NCBI RefSeq assembly: GCF_030151085.1
Contig: NZ_JASLER010000084.1
Coordinates: 71,291-135,290, forward strand
Reading direction: 5' to 3'
Source of the DNA: Bacteroides sp.
GTDB lineage: Bacteria > Bacteroidota > Bacteroidia > Bacteroidales > Bacteroidaceae
Length of the DNA stretch: 64,000 nt
The notes beneath the pieces were generated by a model that worked only from the letters and a program-made list of their open reading frames with translations, did not search any database and was not told the DNA's origin. This document shows positions 35,474 through 44,998 of the stretch, piece after piece. Both the position numbers and the translations under genes were made by a program. Numbering within the stretch: position 1 is the stretch's first letter; the number at the start of each line of letters is the position of its first letter.

Positions 35474-37129
35474 TTATGGTTCAGATTCTATCTCTAAAAG
35501 GCATTTGTCAAACTCTTCATTCGGGACAATTGAGATATTTCTGATTTTAGTTTTGTAGTTGCGTACTGTGCTTGCTGAGAAGTCTAGAATCTCAGCTATG
35601 GTGTCACTTTTGGTGACTCCCAATCTGACTAAAGCAAATATGCGTAGTTCTGGCGTCAACATATTCTTTTCTTGTACAATCACCCGGTCTTCCTCTTTCA
35701 AAAGAGAATTGAACTTCTCGATGAAATTGGGAAATAACTTCAGGAACATTTCGTCAAAGCGTGCTAACATGTCTTTCCGTTTCTTCAGATAGTCATGTTT
35801 ATAGATAAATTGTATAATATCGTCAAATTGCTTGGCCTTAATTTTGATTCTCACCACTTTCACAAGCTCTTCCATTGCGCTGATAGAGGAAGAGTTGTCT
35901 GACAATATTCTTCCCAAATAGGTAGCTTTGATATTATTTGCATCTTGCAATTCCTTATTGATTTCTGTCATACGTGCGTTCATGGATAGTAGTGACATGT
36001 TCTGGTCTTGAATCAAGAGGGCAGAACTCTTGAGTTTCTTGTTTTGTTTCCAGATAAACAAGAAAGATATAAATAGAGTAATAATGAATAGGATAATGAA
36101 ACAAACAGTAATGGCCAGAGTATCTTTTTGCTTCTTTGTTAGTTCATATAAATCTTTGTCGATTAAGGGCAAAGTAATACTGGATTCGTACATGCGATAT
36201 CTTGAGTCAAAGAAAACTGCATTTTCCATTGACAATTGTATATACTTATAGGCCCTCTCCACTTCTCCATCGGGATAGATGGCTTCCGCTATTTTTCTAA
36301 GAGCCGGTGCTTGTTTGGAACCTATTTGAATATCCATTATTGCACTCTTTACCATATATTGAATGGCAGTTACTGTGTCACCCATTTCCAGGTGATAGAA
36401 ACCAACATCGCCCAGTTTGGCGGACATTTCGCGGGAAACGCCTGATGAGTGCTTTAGTCGTTGTTGAAGATATTCGTAGGCTTGTTTGAATTGATTATTA
36501 TGCGAACATGCCTTTTGTCGAGCTTCAAGTAAGTGATCGTCATCAGCTGGCAATAGCTTTTCCAATTGATTAATGATCCGGCACATGCTGTTATTGTAGT
36601 TTTGGAGAAAAAAATGAAGTGGCTTAACGTATAAGGCAGATTCATATTCCAAATTCAATCGAAACATCAGGTAATAGACTTTCGTGTGATTGGTAGTTCC
36701 AACTGTATCAATCGTATTAGCATACTCGTATGCTTCTTTAAAAGCTCCGCACCAAAGATAGCTATATGCTAATTGGATTTCAGAATCAACTACTTTATTC
36801 TTGTCATTCATGCGTGAGGACAATTCGATAAGTCGATTAGCACTGGTGTACATCAATTTAGATTGATAAGTAGAATATTCGTCAAAAAGCAGGTAGGTGT
36901 ATCTGTATTGTTCATCCAAAGAGAGGCCTGTATCTTTCAATCGTTCAGAAAGGACAGAGATTCTCTCTTCTTTTTGTTTTTTATAAATATCTGTATGGAG
37001 GATATATTTGTCAAGACTGTCTAAATTCTCTTTTACTTGTAATGTATTTCTGTCATTTTTGCCTATTGAATGAATCGTTGCAAAGGGTAGGCATAATAAC
37101 AGAATGATTAGTATAAAAGAACTTTTCAT
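35474..37129 (-). CDS. SusR-like membrane-spanning PUL regulator, PUL 2
   Basis: A 551-residue regulator with a periplasmic sensing part and a cytoplasmic DNA-binding end. Signal peptide (1-22), a helical TPR-like region (about 45-310), one membrane segment at about 337-360 (AITVCFIILFIITLFISFLF), a coiled-coil stretch (about 365-400) and a C-terminal LuxR/GerE-like helix-turn-helix (LTPELRIFALVRLGVTKSD ... STVRNYKTKIRN). This layout is that of the SusR-type activators of Bacteroides starch and dextran PULs. It is codirectional with, and 220 bp upstream of, the PUL 2 susC, which it most likely controls. A paralogue sits at 56720-58333. Confidence 0.85.
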   Translation of the reverse strand: MKSSFILIILLLCLPFATIHSIGKNDRNTLQVKENLDSLDKYILHTDIYKKQKEERISVLSERLKDTGLSLDEQYRYTYLLFDEYSTYQSKLMYTSANRLIELSSRMNDKNKVVDSEIQLAYSYLWCGAFKEAYEYANTIDTVGTTNHTKVYYLMFRLNLEYESALYVKPLHFFLQNYNNSMCRIINQLEKLLPADDDHLLEARQKACSHNNQFKQAYEYLQQRLKHSSGVSREMSAKLGDVGFYHLEMGDTVTAIQYMVKSAIMDIQIGSKQAPALRKIAEAIYPDGEVERAYKYIQLSMENAVFFDSRYRMYESSITLPLIDKDLYELTKKQKDTLAITVCFIILFIITLFISFLFIWKQNKKLKSSALLIQDQNMSLLSMNARMTEINKELQDANNIKATYLGRILSDNSSSISAMEELVKVVRIKIKAKQFDDIIQFIYKHDYLKKRKDMLARFDEMFLKLFPNFIEKFNSLLKEEDRVIVQEKNMLTPELRIFALVRLGVTKSDTIAEILDFSASTVRNYKTKIRNISIVPNEEFDKCLLEIESEP

Positions 37130-37189
37130 ATAAATGGATGGTTTAAATTTGTTTGTAAAGAGCGGACGTGTTAATGCTGTATTGTGAAA

Positions 37190-37245
37190 AATCTTGAGAT
37201 AATCAGTAACTACTTAGTAGATCAATTACTGATTATCTCAAGATT
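37190..37245 (-). terminator. Terminator of rnr
   Basis: Perfect 20-bp inverted repeat (37190-37209 and 37226-37245) with a loop that contains CTAC/GTAG; on the minus strand it is followed by a run of five T. It lies 28 bp after the rnr stop. Confidence 0.85.
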
Positions 37246-37273
37246 GCTAAATATAGTATATGCTTGCCAGGAC

Positions 37274-39421
37274 TTATTCTTCGAGTGCAAAATCCAACTG
37301 TTTCTTCTCCAGATTGGCGCGTGCCACCTTAATAGTTATCGCGTCTCCCAAACTGTATATCCGGTTTTTGCGGCGTCCGCGCAAGCAATAATTCTTCTCG
37401 TCGAATTCGTAGTAATCATCGTCAAGGTCACGAACGGGGATCATACCTTCGCACTTGTTTTCGTTCAGCTCTACATACAAGCCCCATTCGGTTACGCCGG
37501 AGATAACACCATCGTAAGTCTGCCCCAGACGTTCAGTCATAAACTCTACCTGCTTGTACTTTATGGAAGCACGTTCGGCATTGGCAGCTATCTGCTCCAT
37601 CGAACTGCTGTGCTCGCAAAGCGCTTCGTACTTCTGTTCGGACACGCTACGACCACCCAGGTCGATGTATTTGGTGAGCAGACGGTGCACCATCATATCC
37701 GGATAGCGGCGGATGGGCGAAGTGAAGTGCGTATAATAATCGAATGCCAAGCCGTAGTGTCCTACGTTGTGCACCGAGTAGCGTGCTTTCTGCATGGCAC
37801 GGATGGAGACGGTTTCTATCAGATTCTCCTCCTTCTTGCCTTGAATGTCATCCAGCAGGTGATTGATGGATTTGGATATATCGGTCTTCGTTCCGCTGGT
37901 GCGCAGTTTGTAGCCGAAGCGGGCGATGAACTGTGCCAGGTTGTCCAGCTTCTCCGGATCGGGAAGGTCGTGGATACGGTAAGGCAATACCTTCGCCTTC
38001 TTGTTCTTGGGCACACGACCTATCTTCTCGGCAACGGTGCGATTGGCAAGTAGCATGAACTCTTCGATCAGCTTGTTGGCATCCTTCGATTCTTTGAAGT
38101 AGACGCTGATAGGTTTGCCTTTCTCGTCTATCTCGAACTTCACTTCGTAGCGGTCGAAGTTGATGGCACCGGCGGTGAAACGCTTCTCGCGCAGAATTTT
38201 GGCTAGCTTGTCCAGTTCGAGGATTTCCTCTTTATAGTCGCCTTTGCCGGTTTCGATGACTTGTTGAGCCTCTTCGTAAGTGAAGCGGCGGTCGCTCTTG
38301 ATGACGGTATGCACTACACGCGAGTCTTTTACATCTCCCTTTTCGGTGATGTCGAAGACAACAGAGTAGGCAAGCTTCTCTTCGTCGGGGCGGAGGGAGC
38401 AGATGAAGTTACACAACCGTTCGGGCAGCATCGGGATGGTGCGGTCTACCAGATAAACGGAAGTGGCGCGCTTCTCGGCTTCCTTGTCGATGATGCCGCC
38501 TTCGAGCACGTAGTGGGTGACGTCCGCAATGTGTACGCCTACCTCCCAAAGTCCGTCTTTGAGGTGGCGGATGGAGAGGGCGTCGTCAAAGTCCTTGGCA
38601 TCTTTGGGGTCGATGGTGAAGGTGGTTACACCCCGGAAGTCCTCACGCTTGGCAATCTCTTCTTCGGAGATCTCGGCGGGTATCTTGTCGGCAGCCTTTT
38701 CTACGGCAGAAGGATATACATACGGCAGCCCGAATTCGGCAAGGATGGCGTGCATCTCGGTGGTGTTATCACCTGCTTTGCCTAGGATGTCAATCACTTG
38801 TCCGATGGGGTTCTTGGCTTTGTCGGGCCACTCTACTACTTTTACAATGGCTTTGTCGCCGGTCTTGCCACCTTTCAACTTCTCTTTGGGGATGAAGATG
38901 TCGTTGGCAAGCGTGCGGTTTTCCGTCACCAGGAAGGCGTATGAGTTAGCTACTTCCAGTGTGCCTACAAACGTATCGTTGGCACGTTCCAATATCTCGA
39001 TGACTTCTCCTTCGGCTTCGCGTCCGCGACGTTTGGCGTAGAAGGCGATGCGCACCTTGTCATTGTTCATGGCATGTGCCGAGTTGCGTTCGGCAACGAA
39101 GATGGGGTCGCCACCACCTTCGGGTATGAAAGAGTTCTTTCCATTGCTTTTGCGCTGGAAGATGCCGGTCATTTCAACCCCATGATTATTCAGTTTATAT
39201 TTATGCTTATCTACTTCGGTGATATAGTCGTCGTCAGATAATTCGGACAAGATGTCCATACACAACATTTTCAGAGGATGTGTTGTAAGGTGGAGCTGTT
39301 CAAAGATGTATTTCAGGGACAGTACTTCATTTTGCTTTGCATGGAAAAACTCCAGCACGATTTTGACAAGTTCTTTCTTCTTCATTCGCTTGCCGGCTTT
39401 CTTTTCTTTATTCTTAGCCAT
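37274..39421 (-). CDS. rnr: Ribonuclease R
   Basis: A 715-residue 3'-5' exoribonuclease of the RNase II/RNB family that degrades structured RNA. Order: N-terminal helix-turn-helix and OB cold-shock domains, RNB catalytic core with the metal-binding Asp cluster in TIDPKDAKDFDDALSI, the RNB block YTHFTSPIRRYPDMMVHRLL, and a C-terminal S1 domain (YDGVISGVTEWGLYVEL). The basic N-terminus (MAKNKEKKAGKRMKKKELVK) is common in RNase R. The gene stands alone, divergent from the CDF transporter. Confidence 0.96.
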   Translation of the reverse strand: MAKNKEKKAGKRMKKKELVKIVLEFFHAKQNEVLSLKYIFEQLHLTTHPLKMLCMDILSELSDDDYITEVDKHKYKLNNHGVEMTGIFQRKSNGKNSFIPEGGGDPIFVAERNSAHAMNNDKVRIAFYAKRRGREAEGEVIEILERANDTFVGTLEVANSYAFLVTENRTLANDIFIPKEKLKGGKTGDKAIVKVVEWPDKAKNPIGQVIDILGKAGDNTTEMHAILAEFGLPYVYPSAVEKAADKIPAEISEEEIAKREDFRGVTTFTIDPKDAKDFDDALSIRHLKDGLWEVGVHIADVTHYVLEGGIIDKEAEKRATSVYLVDRTIPMLPERLCNFICSLRPDEEKLAYSVVFDITEKGDVKDSRVVHTVIKSDRRFTYEEAQQVIETGKGDYKEEILELDKLAKILREKRFTAGAINFDRYEVKFEIDEKGKPISVYFKESKDANKLIEEFMLLANRTVAEKIGRVPKNKKAKVLPYRIHDLPDPEKLDNLAQFIARFGYKLRTSGTKTDISKSINHLLDDIQGKKEENLIETVSIRAMQKARYSVHNVGHYGLAFDYYTHFTSPIRRYPDMMVHRLLTKYIDLGGRSVSEQKYEALCEHSSSMEQIAANAERASIKYKQVEFMTERLGQTYDGVISGVTEWGLYVELNENKCEGMIPVRDLDDDYYEFDEKNYCLRGRRKNRIYSLGDAITIKVARANLEKKQLDFALEE

Positions 39422-39547
39422 AACATTTTATATTTAGATCAATGCAAAGTAAACAAATAAATGCATTTACTCGTTCAATCTTTCCCTAAAATCTTGTTAT
39501 ACTGCTAAAATAATAGTAGAACAACCGCTCGTAATCGATTTATGTAC

Positions 39548-39606
39548 TATATTTGCGCAGCAAAGATGAGCTGCGCCAAGGTAAAAACAAGCTTGCTTGT
39601 TTTTAC
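39548..39606 (+). promoter_or_regulatory. Promoter and structured leader of the CDF transporter gene
   Basis: A TATATTTG -7 box at 39548-39555 is followed by two inverted repeats: GCGCAGC/GCTGCGC (39555-39561, 39570-39576) and a perfect 11-bp hairpin with a CTTG loop (arms 39581-39591 and 39596-39606). A second box, TATCTTTG, is at 39620-39627. A transcript from the first promoter would carry the second hairpin in its leader. No known riboswitch class was recognised. Confidence 0.5.
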
Positions 39607-39649
39607 TCTCGGTTTGCATTATCTTTGCAACGACTAAGCAAATGAGCAA

Positions 39650-40585
39650 ATGGAAAAACAAAACAAGAATCCGGAAGACGTTGCACGGGAAAAAGGTATT
39701 TATAAGGTGACAATAGTAGGAAGTTTGGTCAACTTTCTGTTGGTTATCTTTAAGTTCTTCGCAGGAATCATGGGACACAGTGCGGCTATGCTTGCCGATG
39801 CAGTTCATTCTCTTTCCGATTTTATAACAGATATTATTGTCATTGCTTTTGTCCGTATCTCTTCGAAACCCGAAGATGAAGGGCATGACTATGGGCATGG
39901 TAAATATGAAACGTTGGCAACTGCCATCATTGGTATAATCTTGTTGTTTGTTGGTTTCGGCATCTTTTGGAATGGGGCTACGTCCATTTATCATTTCCTG
40001 AATGGCGCTTCTCTGCCCGAACCGGGAATGTTTGCGTTTATTGCAGCATTGATATCCATTGTTTCAAAAGAAATTCTTTATCAATATACTATATACGAGG
40101 GGAAGAAACTAAACTCCCAAGCAGTCTTGGCCAATGCATGGCATCACCGGAGCGATGCTCTTTCGTCCATTGGAACCGCTATCGGTATTGGCGGAGCCAT
40201 TCTTCTGGGCAGTCATTGGCGGGTATTAGACCCGGTAGCAGCAGTAATCGTCAGCTTCTTCATTATGAAAGTGGCTGTTCAGTTGCTGATACCTTGTGTC
40301 GAAGAATTGCTGGAGAAATCTTTACCTGCCGAAGTAGAGAAAAAAATAGAGGAAACCATTCTCTCGTTTCCCGGAGTGAGTTCGCCGCATCATCTTCGTA
40401 CACGCCGTATTGGTAATTATTATGCTATCGAAGTACATGTGCGCATGAATGGTAAAATTCTATTGGAAGAAGCTCATCGTACGGCAACAGCTATTGAGAA
40501 CAAGTTGAGGGAGCAATTTGGCAGGGGTACTCACATCGGTATCCACGTAGAGCCGATAAAGGAAGAAGACAGGGGAGAGTTATAA
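39650..40585 (+). CDS. Cation diffusion facilitator (CDF) family transporter
   Basis: A 311-residue inner-membrane exporter of Zn2+ or another divalent metal, exchanging metal for protons. Six hydrophobic segments are present, and the two metal-site motifs are both of the HxxxD type: His53-Asp57 (HSLSD) in TM2 and His165-Asp169 (HHRSD) in TM5, a pattern seen in zinc-selective members. The cytoplasmic C-terminal domain (about 215-300) contains HHLRTRRIGNYYAIEVHVRM. It is divergent from rnr, and its leader contains two hairpins. Confidence 0.92.
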   Translation: MEKQNKNPEDVAREKGIYKVTIVGSLVNFLLVIFKFFAGIMGHSAAMLADAVHSLSDFITDIIVIAFVRISSKPEDEGHDYGHGKYETLATAIIGIILLFVGFGIFWNGATSIYHFLNGASLPEPGMFAFIAALISIVSKEILYQYTIYEGKKLNSQAVLANAWHHRSDALSSIGTAIGIGGAILLGSHWRVLDPVAAVIVSFFIMKVAVQLLIPCVEELLEKSLPAEVEKKIEETILSFPGVSSPHHLRTRRIGNYYAIEVHVRMNGKILLEEAHRTATAIENKLREQFGRGTHIGIHVEPIKEEDRGEL

Positions 40586-40625
40586 GTGATTTGTTTATTA
40601 TAACGCTAAATGATATATTAAATTC

Positions 40626-41633
40626 ATGGAATCGGTTCTAATTACAGGTGCAAGCGGATTTATCGGGAGTTTCATCGTTGAAGAGGCGTTGAGGCGTAAG
40701 TTTGGTGTATGGGCAGGCGTTCGCTCCTCCAGTAGTCGTGAATACTTGCAGAACCGTAAGATACATATCCTGGAACTGGACTTTGCACATCCCAACGAAC
40801 TCCGGGCGCAATTATCCGGACACAAGGGTACATATAATAAGTTCGATTACATTATTCACTGTGCCGGCGTTACGAAATGCGTCGATAAGAACGATTTCGA
40901 CCGGGTGAACTTCCTGCAAACCAAATACTTTGTAGATACGCTGAGAGAACTGAATATGATTCCGAAGCAGTTTATCTTTATCAGTACTTTGAGCGTATAC
41001 GGTCCTGCCCGTGAGAAAAATTTCACACCGATAGCAGAAGATGATAGTCCCGTGCCCAATACGGCATATGGCTTCAGTAAACTGAAAACCGAACTTTATT
41101 TGCAGAGTATACCGGGCTTTCCGTACGTCGTTTATCGCCCTACCGGTGTTTACGGTCCACGTGAGAAAGATTATTTCCTAATGGCGAAGTCCATTCAGCA
41201 ACATACCGATTTTGCGGTGGGTTTTCGTCGGCAAGACCTGACTTTTGTCTATGTCAAAGATATAGTGCAGGCAGTATTCCTGGGAATCGACAAACAAGTG
41301 TGCCGCCGTTCTTACTTTTTGGCGGACGGCGGGGTATACCAAAGTCGTACTTTTTCCGATTTAATAAGGAAAGAATTGGGTAATCCGTTTGTTATTCGCT
41401 TCAGATGTCCGTTAATTGTTCTGAAAGTAGTATCTTTGCTCGCTGAATTTTGGGCGAAGCGTCAGCATACGACCAGTACGCTCAATTCGGATAAATATAG
41501 AATAATGAAACAACGCAACTGGCAGTGCGACATTACTCCGGCAGTCGAGGAACTGGGTTACAGTCCTGAATACGATTTAGAGCGGGGAGTAAAAGAAACA
41601 ATTGCTTGGTATAAAGAACAAGGATGGCTTTAG
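40626..41633 (+). CDS. NAD-dependent epimerase/dehydratase family protein (extended SDR)
   Basis: A 335-residue Rossmann enzyme acting on a nucleotide sugar or lipid-linked substrate. NAD motif ITGASGFIGSF (about 6-16), catalytic region FISTLSVYGPARE and YxxxK as AYGFSKLKTEL, with the usual YRPTGVYGPREKDYF after it. The C-terminal substrate domain lacks features that would name the sugar. It overlaps the following PAP2 gene by 10 bp, so the two are probably translated together and may act on the same membrane lipid pathway. Confidence 0.88.
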   Translation: MESVLITGASGFIGSFIVEEALRRKFGVWAGVRSSSSREYLQNRKIHILELDFAHPNELRAQLSGHKGTYNKFDYIIHCAGVTKCVDKNDFDRVNFLQTKYFVDTLRELNMIPKQFIFISTLSVYGPAREKNFTPIAEDDSPVPNTAYGFSKLKTELYLQSIPGFPYVVYRPTGVYGPREKDYFLMAKSIQQHTDFAVGFRRQDLTFVYVKDIVQAVFLGIDKQVCRRSYFLADGGVYQSRTFSDLIRKELGNPFVIRFRCPLIVLKVVSLLAEFWAKRQHTTSTLNSDKYRIMKQRNWQCDITPAVEELGYSPEYDLERGVKETIAWYKEQGWL

Positions 41634-42589
41634 ATTTATTTAAAAGGGTGGAAACCCGTAAAGGGCTTTTTGCAGTCGAGAAGATCACGTTGATATATAA
41701 TCTATTGACATCTATTCTCATTCTATTTCTTTATCAGGAAATGGATCATCCGGGGCAGATGCTCTTAGACCGTGCTATGATTGCAGGAATGACGTTCCTG
41801 TTGATGTATCTGTATCGTTTGGCGCCCTGTAAATTCTCCGCGTTTATACGTATCGCTATTCAGATGTCCCTGCTCTCCTATTGGTATCCAGATACTTTTG
41901 AGTTCAACCGGGTATTCCCTAATCTCGACCACGTGTTTGCTTCGGCCGAGCAATGGATTTTCGGAGGTCAGCCGGCTGTATGGTTTTGTGCCAAGTTCCC
42001 CGAGATGTGGGTGAGCGAGCCGCTTAATATGGGTTACTTTGCCTATTATCCAATGATACTGGTGGTAGTGGTGTGGTACTTTATTTATCGCTACGACCTT
42101 TTCGAAAAGGTGTCGTTTGTTGTGGTTACTGCTTTCTTTATCTATTATCTCATCTATATATTCGTGCCTGTTGCCGGTCCGCAGTTCTATTTCCCTGCTA
42201 TTGGCGATGACAATGTGACACAAGGTATCTTCCCTTCTATCGGCGATTATTTTCACCACCATCAGGAACTATTGCCCGGACCGGGCTATGACCATGGTTT
42301 CTTCTATAACCTGGTAGAAGGCTCCCAGCAAGTGGGCGAACGTCCTACGGCGGCTTTCCCCAGTTCGCACGTGGGGATGTCCACTGTCCTGATGATTATG
42401 GCGTGGCGTGGAAGTAAGCGTTTATTTACCTGCCTGCTGCCTTTTTATTTGTTGCTGTGTGGAGCTACAGTCTATATTCAGGCGCATTATCTGATAGACT
42501 CTATCGTAGGCTTCATCTCTGCTTTCGCCATTTATATAGTGGCCACGTGGATGTTCAAGCGATGGTTTGCGCAGCCGATGTTCAAATGA
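41624..42589 (+). CDS. PAP2-superfamily membrane phosphatase/transferase
   Basis: A 321-residue integral membrane protein with about six hydrophobic segments. The PAP2 signature appears as RPTAAFPSSHVGMST (motif 2, catalytic His) and HYLIDSIVG (motif 3, nucleophile His and Asp). Motif 1 (KxxxxxxRP) is weak. Family members dephosphorylate undecaprenyl pyrophosphate or phosphatidate, or act as inositol-phosphoceramide synthase-type transferases; Bacteroides makes sphingolipids, so the last is possible. The start overlaps the SDR gene by 10 bp; the dus gene converges 17 bp downstream without an evident terminator. Confidence 0.86.
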   Translation: MALDLFKRVETRKGLFAVEKITLIYNLLTSILILFLYQEMDHPGQMLLDRAMIAGMTFLLMYLYRLAPCKFSAFIRIAIQMSLLSYWYPDTFEFNRVFPNLDHVFASAEQWIFGGQPAVWFCAKFPEMWVSEPLNMGYFAYYPMILVVVVWYFIYRYDLFEKVSFVVVTAFFIYYLIYIFVPVAGPQFYFPAIGDDNVTQGIFPSIGDYFHHHQELLPGPGYDHGFFYNLVEGSQQVGERPTAAFPSSHVGMSTVLMIMAWRGSKRLFTCLLPFYLLLCGATVYIQAHYLIDSIVGFISAFAIYIVATWMFKRWFAQPMFK

Positions 42590-42606
42590 GATTATAGCAG
42601 CTTTCG

Positions 42607-43587
42607 TTAAGGGAGCAACGGGGCGATACTGTCGAAGATATCGTATAACTCTTCTTTTGTCTCTGCTCGTAGCATGGCTATTCTTGTATCCCTGAAATTG
42701 GGTATTCCCTTGAATAGCGGACTGGCAGCAAGGTGGCGGCGTACGTGCAGGATGCCCCGGCGTTCGTCCAGCAACTTGACACTGTCGTCTACTTCTTGGC
42801 GGAGTACGTTCAGTCTCCATTCAGAGCTGAGAGGGGACAATTCTTCGCCTGTCTCCAGATAATGCTTCACTTCCTTGAATATCCACGGGCGACCGAAGCT
42901 GGCACGACCTATCATGATGGCATCTACACCATAAAGATCGAAGCACTCTTTGGCGCGTTGGGGCGTGGTGATGTCTCCGTTGCCGATGATGGGGATGTGC
43001 ATACGGGGATTGTTCTTCACTTCGCCTATCAGTGTCCAGTCCGCTTCGCCGGTGTACATCTGCGCACGGGTACGGCCGTGAATGGTGAGGGCGGCGATAC
43101 CACAATCCTGTAACTGCTCGGCAAGCTCTACGATAATCTTGCTGTTGGCATCCCAGCCCAGGCGGGTCTTTACGGTGACGGGTATCTTTACGGCATCTAC
43201 TACGGCACGGGTGATTTCGAGCATCTTGGGGATATTTTGTAGCATGCCTGCACCTGCACCTTTTCCAGCTACACGTTTTACGGGGCAGCCGAAGTTGATG
43301 TCCAGTATATCCGGACGAGCTTCTTCTACAATTCGTGCGGCTTCCACCATCGTATCTGTGTCTTTGCCGTATATCTGTATAGCCACAGGACGCTCCTCGT
43401 CGCTGATGTTCAGCTTCTGCTCGGTCTTGCTGACGGAGCGGATGAGTGCATCGGCAGATACGAATTCAGTATATACCATGTCTGCTCCGAACCGTTTGCA
43501 CATGAGGCGGAAGGCAGGGTCGGTGACGTCTTCCATGGGGGCGAGGAGGATGGGGTATTTGCTTAGTTCTATATGGCTTATTTTCAT
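42607..43587 (-). CDS. dusB: tRNA-dihydrouridine synthase, DusB-like
   Basis: A 326-residue FMN enzyme that reduces uridine to dihydrouridine in tRNA. TIM-barrel landmarks: LAPMEDVTDPAFR, the catalytic Cys in NFGCPVKRVAGKGAGAGM, VTVKTRLGWD, IHGRTRAQMYTG and IIGNGDI, with the C-terminal helical recognition domain (ILHVRRHLAASPLFKGI). Length and the GAGAGM segment fit the bacterial DusB group. A divergent promoter pair in the 91-bp gap serves it and the U32 gene. Confidence 0.92.
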   Translation of the reverse strand: MKISHIELSKYPILLAPMEDVTDPAFRLMCKRFGADMVYTEFVSADALIRSVSKTEQKLNISDEERPVAIQIYGKDTDTMVEAARIVEEARPDILDINFGCPVKRVAGKGAGAGMLQNIPKMLEITRAVVDAVKIPVTVKTRLGWDANSKIIVELAEQLQDCGIAALTIHGRTRAQMYTGEADWTLIGEVKNNPRMHIPIIGNGDITTPQRAKECFDLYGVDAIMIGRASFGRPWIFKEVKHYLETGEELSPLSSEWRLNVLRQEVDDSVKLLDERRGILHVRRHLAASPLFKGIPNFRDTRIAMLRAETKEELYDIFDSIAPLLP

Positions 43588-43619
43588 GTATAAAATGTTA
43601 CTAAATGATTATTCCGCTA

Positions 43620-43647
43620 CAAAAGTACGGAAAAAAGCCTACCTTTG
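43620..43647. promoter_or_regulatory. Divergent promoter pair between dusB and the U32 peptidase gene
   Basis: 43620-43627 read on the minus strand is TACTTTTG (for dusB, 32 bp before its start codon); 43640-43647 on the plus strand is TACCTTTG (for the U32 gene, 31 bp before its start codon). The two -7 boxes are only 12 bp apart. Confidence 0.65.
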
Positions 43648-43678
43648 CCCTAAATCAAATTAGCTTTCTACATATCTT

Positions 43679-44968
43679 ATGGGTTTTAATATAAATGATT
43701 TCGAAATTATGGCGCCTGTTGGCTCGCGTGAATCGCTTGCCGCAGCTATTCAGGCAGGAGCAGACTCCATCTACTTTGGTATTGAGAACCTGAACATGCG
43801 TGCCCGTTCTGCTAATACGTTCACTATCGACGATTTGTGTGAGATAGCACAGACCTGTGACGAGCATGGAATGAAGAGTTATCTTACGGTAAATACTATT
43901 ATCTACGACAACGATATTCCCCTGATGCACACTATTGTAGATGCAGCCAAGGCGGCGGGCATCTCGGCAGTTATTGCGGCAGATGTGGCAGTGATGAGCT
44001 ATGCACGCCAGATAGGGCAGGAGGTACATCTCTCCACACAGCTCAATATCTCGAATGTAGAGGCCCTACGCTTCTATGCACAGTTTGCCGATGTGGTGGT
44101 ACTGGCACGTGAACTGAACCTGGAGCAGGTCGCGGAAATCTACCGGTATATTTGCGAAGAGAATATCTGCGGACCGAGTGGAGAGCAACTGCGCATTGAA
44201 ATGTTTTGTCACGGAGCGCTTTGCATGGCGGTATCCGGCAAGTGCTACCTCTCGCTTCACGAGATGAATTATTCTGCTAATCGTGGTGCTTGCATGCAAG
44301 TGTGCCGTCGTTCCTATACGGTACGCGATAAAGAGACCGACGTAGAACTGGAAGTGGATAATCAATACATCATGTCTCCTAAAGACTTGAAGACCATCCA
44401 CTTTATGAACAAGATGCTCGATGCCGGTGTGCGTGTCTTCAAGATAGAAGGACGTGCTCGTGGTCCTGAGTATGTGCGCACTGTAGTGGAATGTTACAAA
44501 GAAGCTATCCGCGCCTATTTGGACGGTACATTCACCGACGAGAAGATTGCCATTTGGGACGAACGCTTGATGACTGTCTTCAATCGTGGTTTCTGGGATG
44601 GCTATTACCTGGGTCAACGATTAGGAGAATGGACTAAGAATTACGGTTCTGCTGCTACAGAACGTAAGATATATGTGGGTAAGGGCATCAGATACTTCTC
44701 CAATATCGGCGTAGCGGAGTTCTTGGTAGAAGCTGCCGAAGTCAACGTGGGTGATAAATTGTTGATAACAGGTCCTACCACCGGTGCGGAATTCCTCACG
44801 TTGGATGAGGCCCGTGTGGACTTGAATGTTGTGCAGACCGTAAAGAAAGGTCAGCACTTCTCCATGAAATCGCCTAAAATACGTCCAAGCGACAAACTCT
44901 ACAAATTGGTTTCCGTAGAAGAACTGAAGAAGTTCAAGGGGCTGGATGTAGAGAAGCAACGAGGATGA
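43679..44968 (+). CDS. U32-family peptidase, TrhP-like tRNA hydroxylation protein
   Basis: A 429-residue protein of the U32 (collagenase-like) family. It has the family signature EMFCHGALCMAVSGKCYLS with its Cys residues, plus EIMAPVGSRESLAAAIQAGADSIYFG at the N-terminus. Length agrees with TrhP (YegQ) proteins, which form 5-hydroxyuridine at tRNA position 34 with a prephenate-dependent mechanism; RlhA is longer and UbiU/UbiV shorter. A C-terminal beta domain follows about residue 320. The thioesterase gene follows after 30 bp. Confidence 0.85.
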   Translation: MGFNINDFEIMAPVGSRESLAAAIQAGADSIYFGIENLNMRARSANTFTIDDLCEIAQTCDEHGMKSYLTVNTIIYDNDIPLMHTIVDAAKAAGISAVIAADVAVMSYARQIGQEVHLSTQLNISNVEALRFYAQFADVVVLARELNLEQVAEIYRYICEENICGPSGEQLRIEMFCHGALCMAVSGKCYLSLHEMNYSANRGACMQVCRRSYTVRDKETDVELEVDNQYIMSPKDLKTIHFMNKMLDAGVRVFKIEGRARGPEYVRTVVECYKEAIRAYLDGTFTDEKIAIWDERLMTVFNRGFWDGYYLGQRLGEWTKNYGSAATERKIYVGKGIRYFSNIGVAEFLVEAAEVNVGDKLLITGPTTGAEFLTLDEARVDLNVVQTVKKGQHFSMKSPKIRPSDKLYKLVSVEELKKFKGLDVEKQRG

Positions 44969-44998
44969 GAAATAGTATTAATCATTAACTCATCACTA

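Noticed and set aside
37184..38053. 289-residue open frame on the plus strand opposite rnr
   Set aside because: Fully antisense to the conserved RNB and S1 domains and starts inside the rnr terminator; no homology signal.
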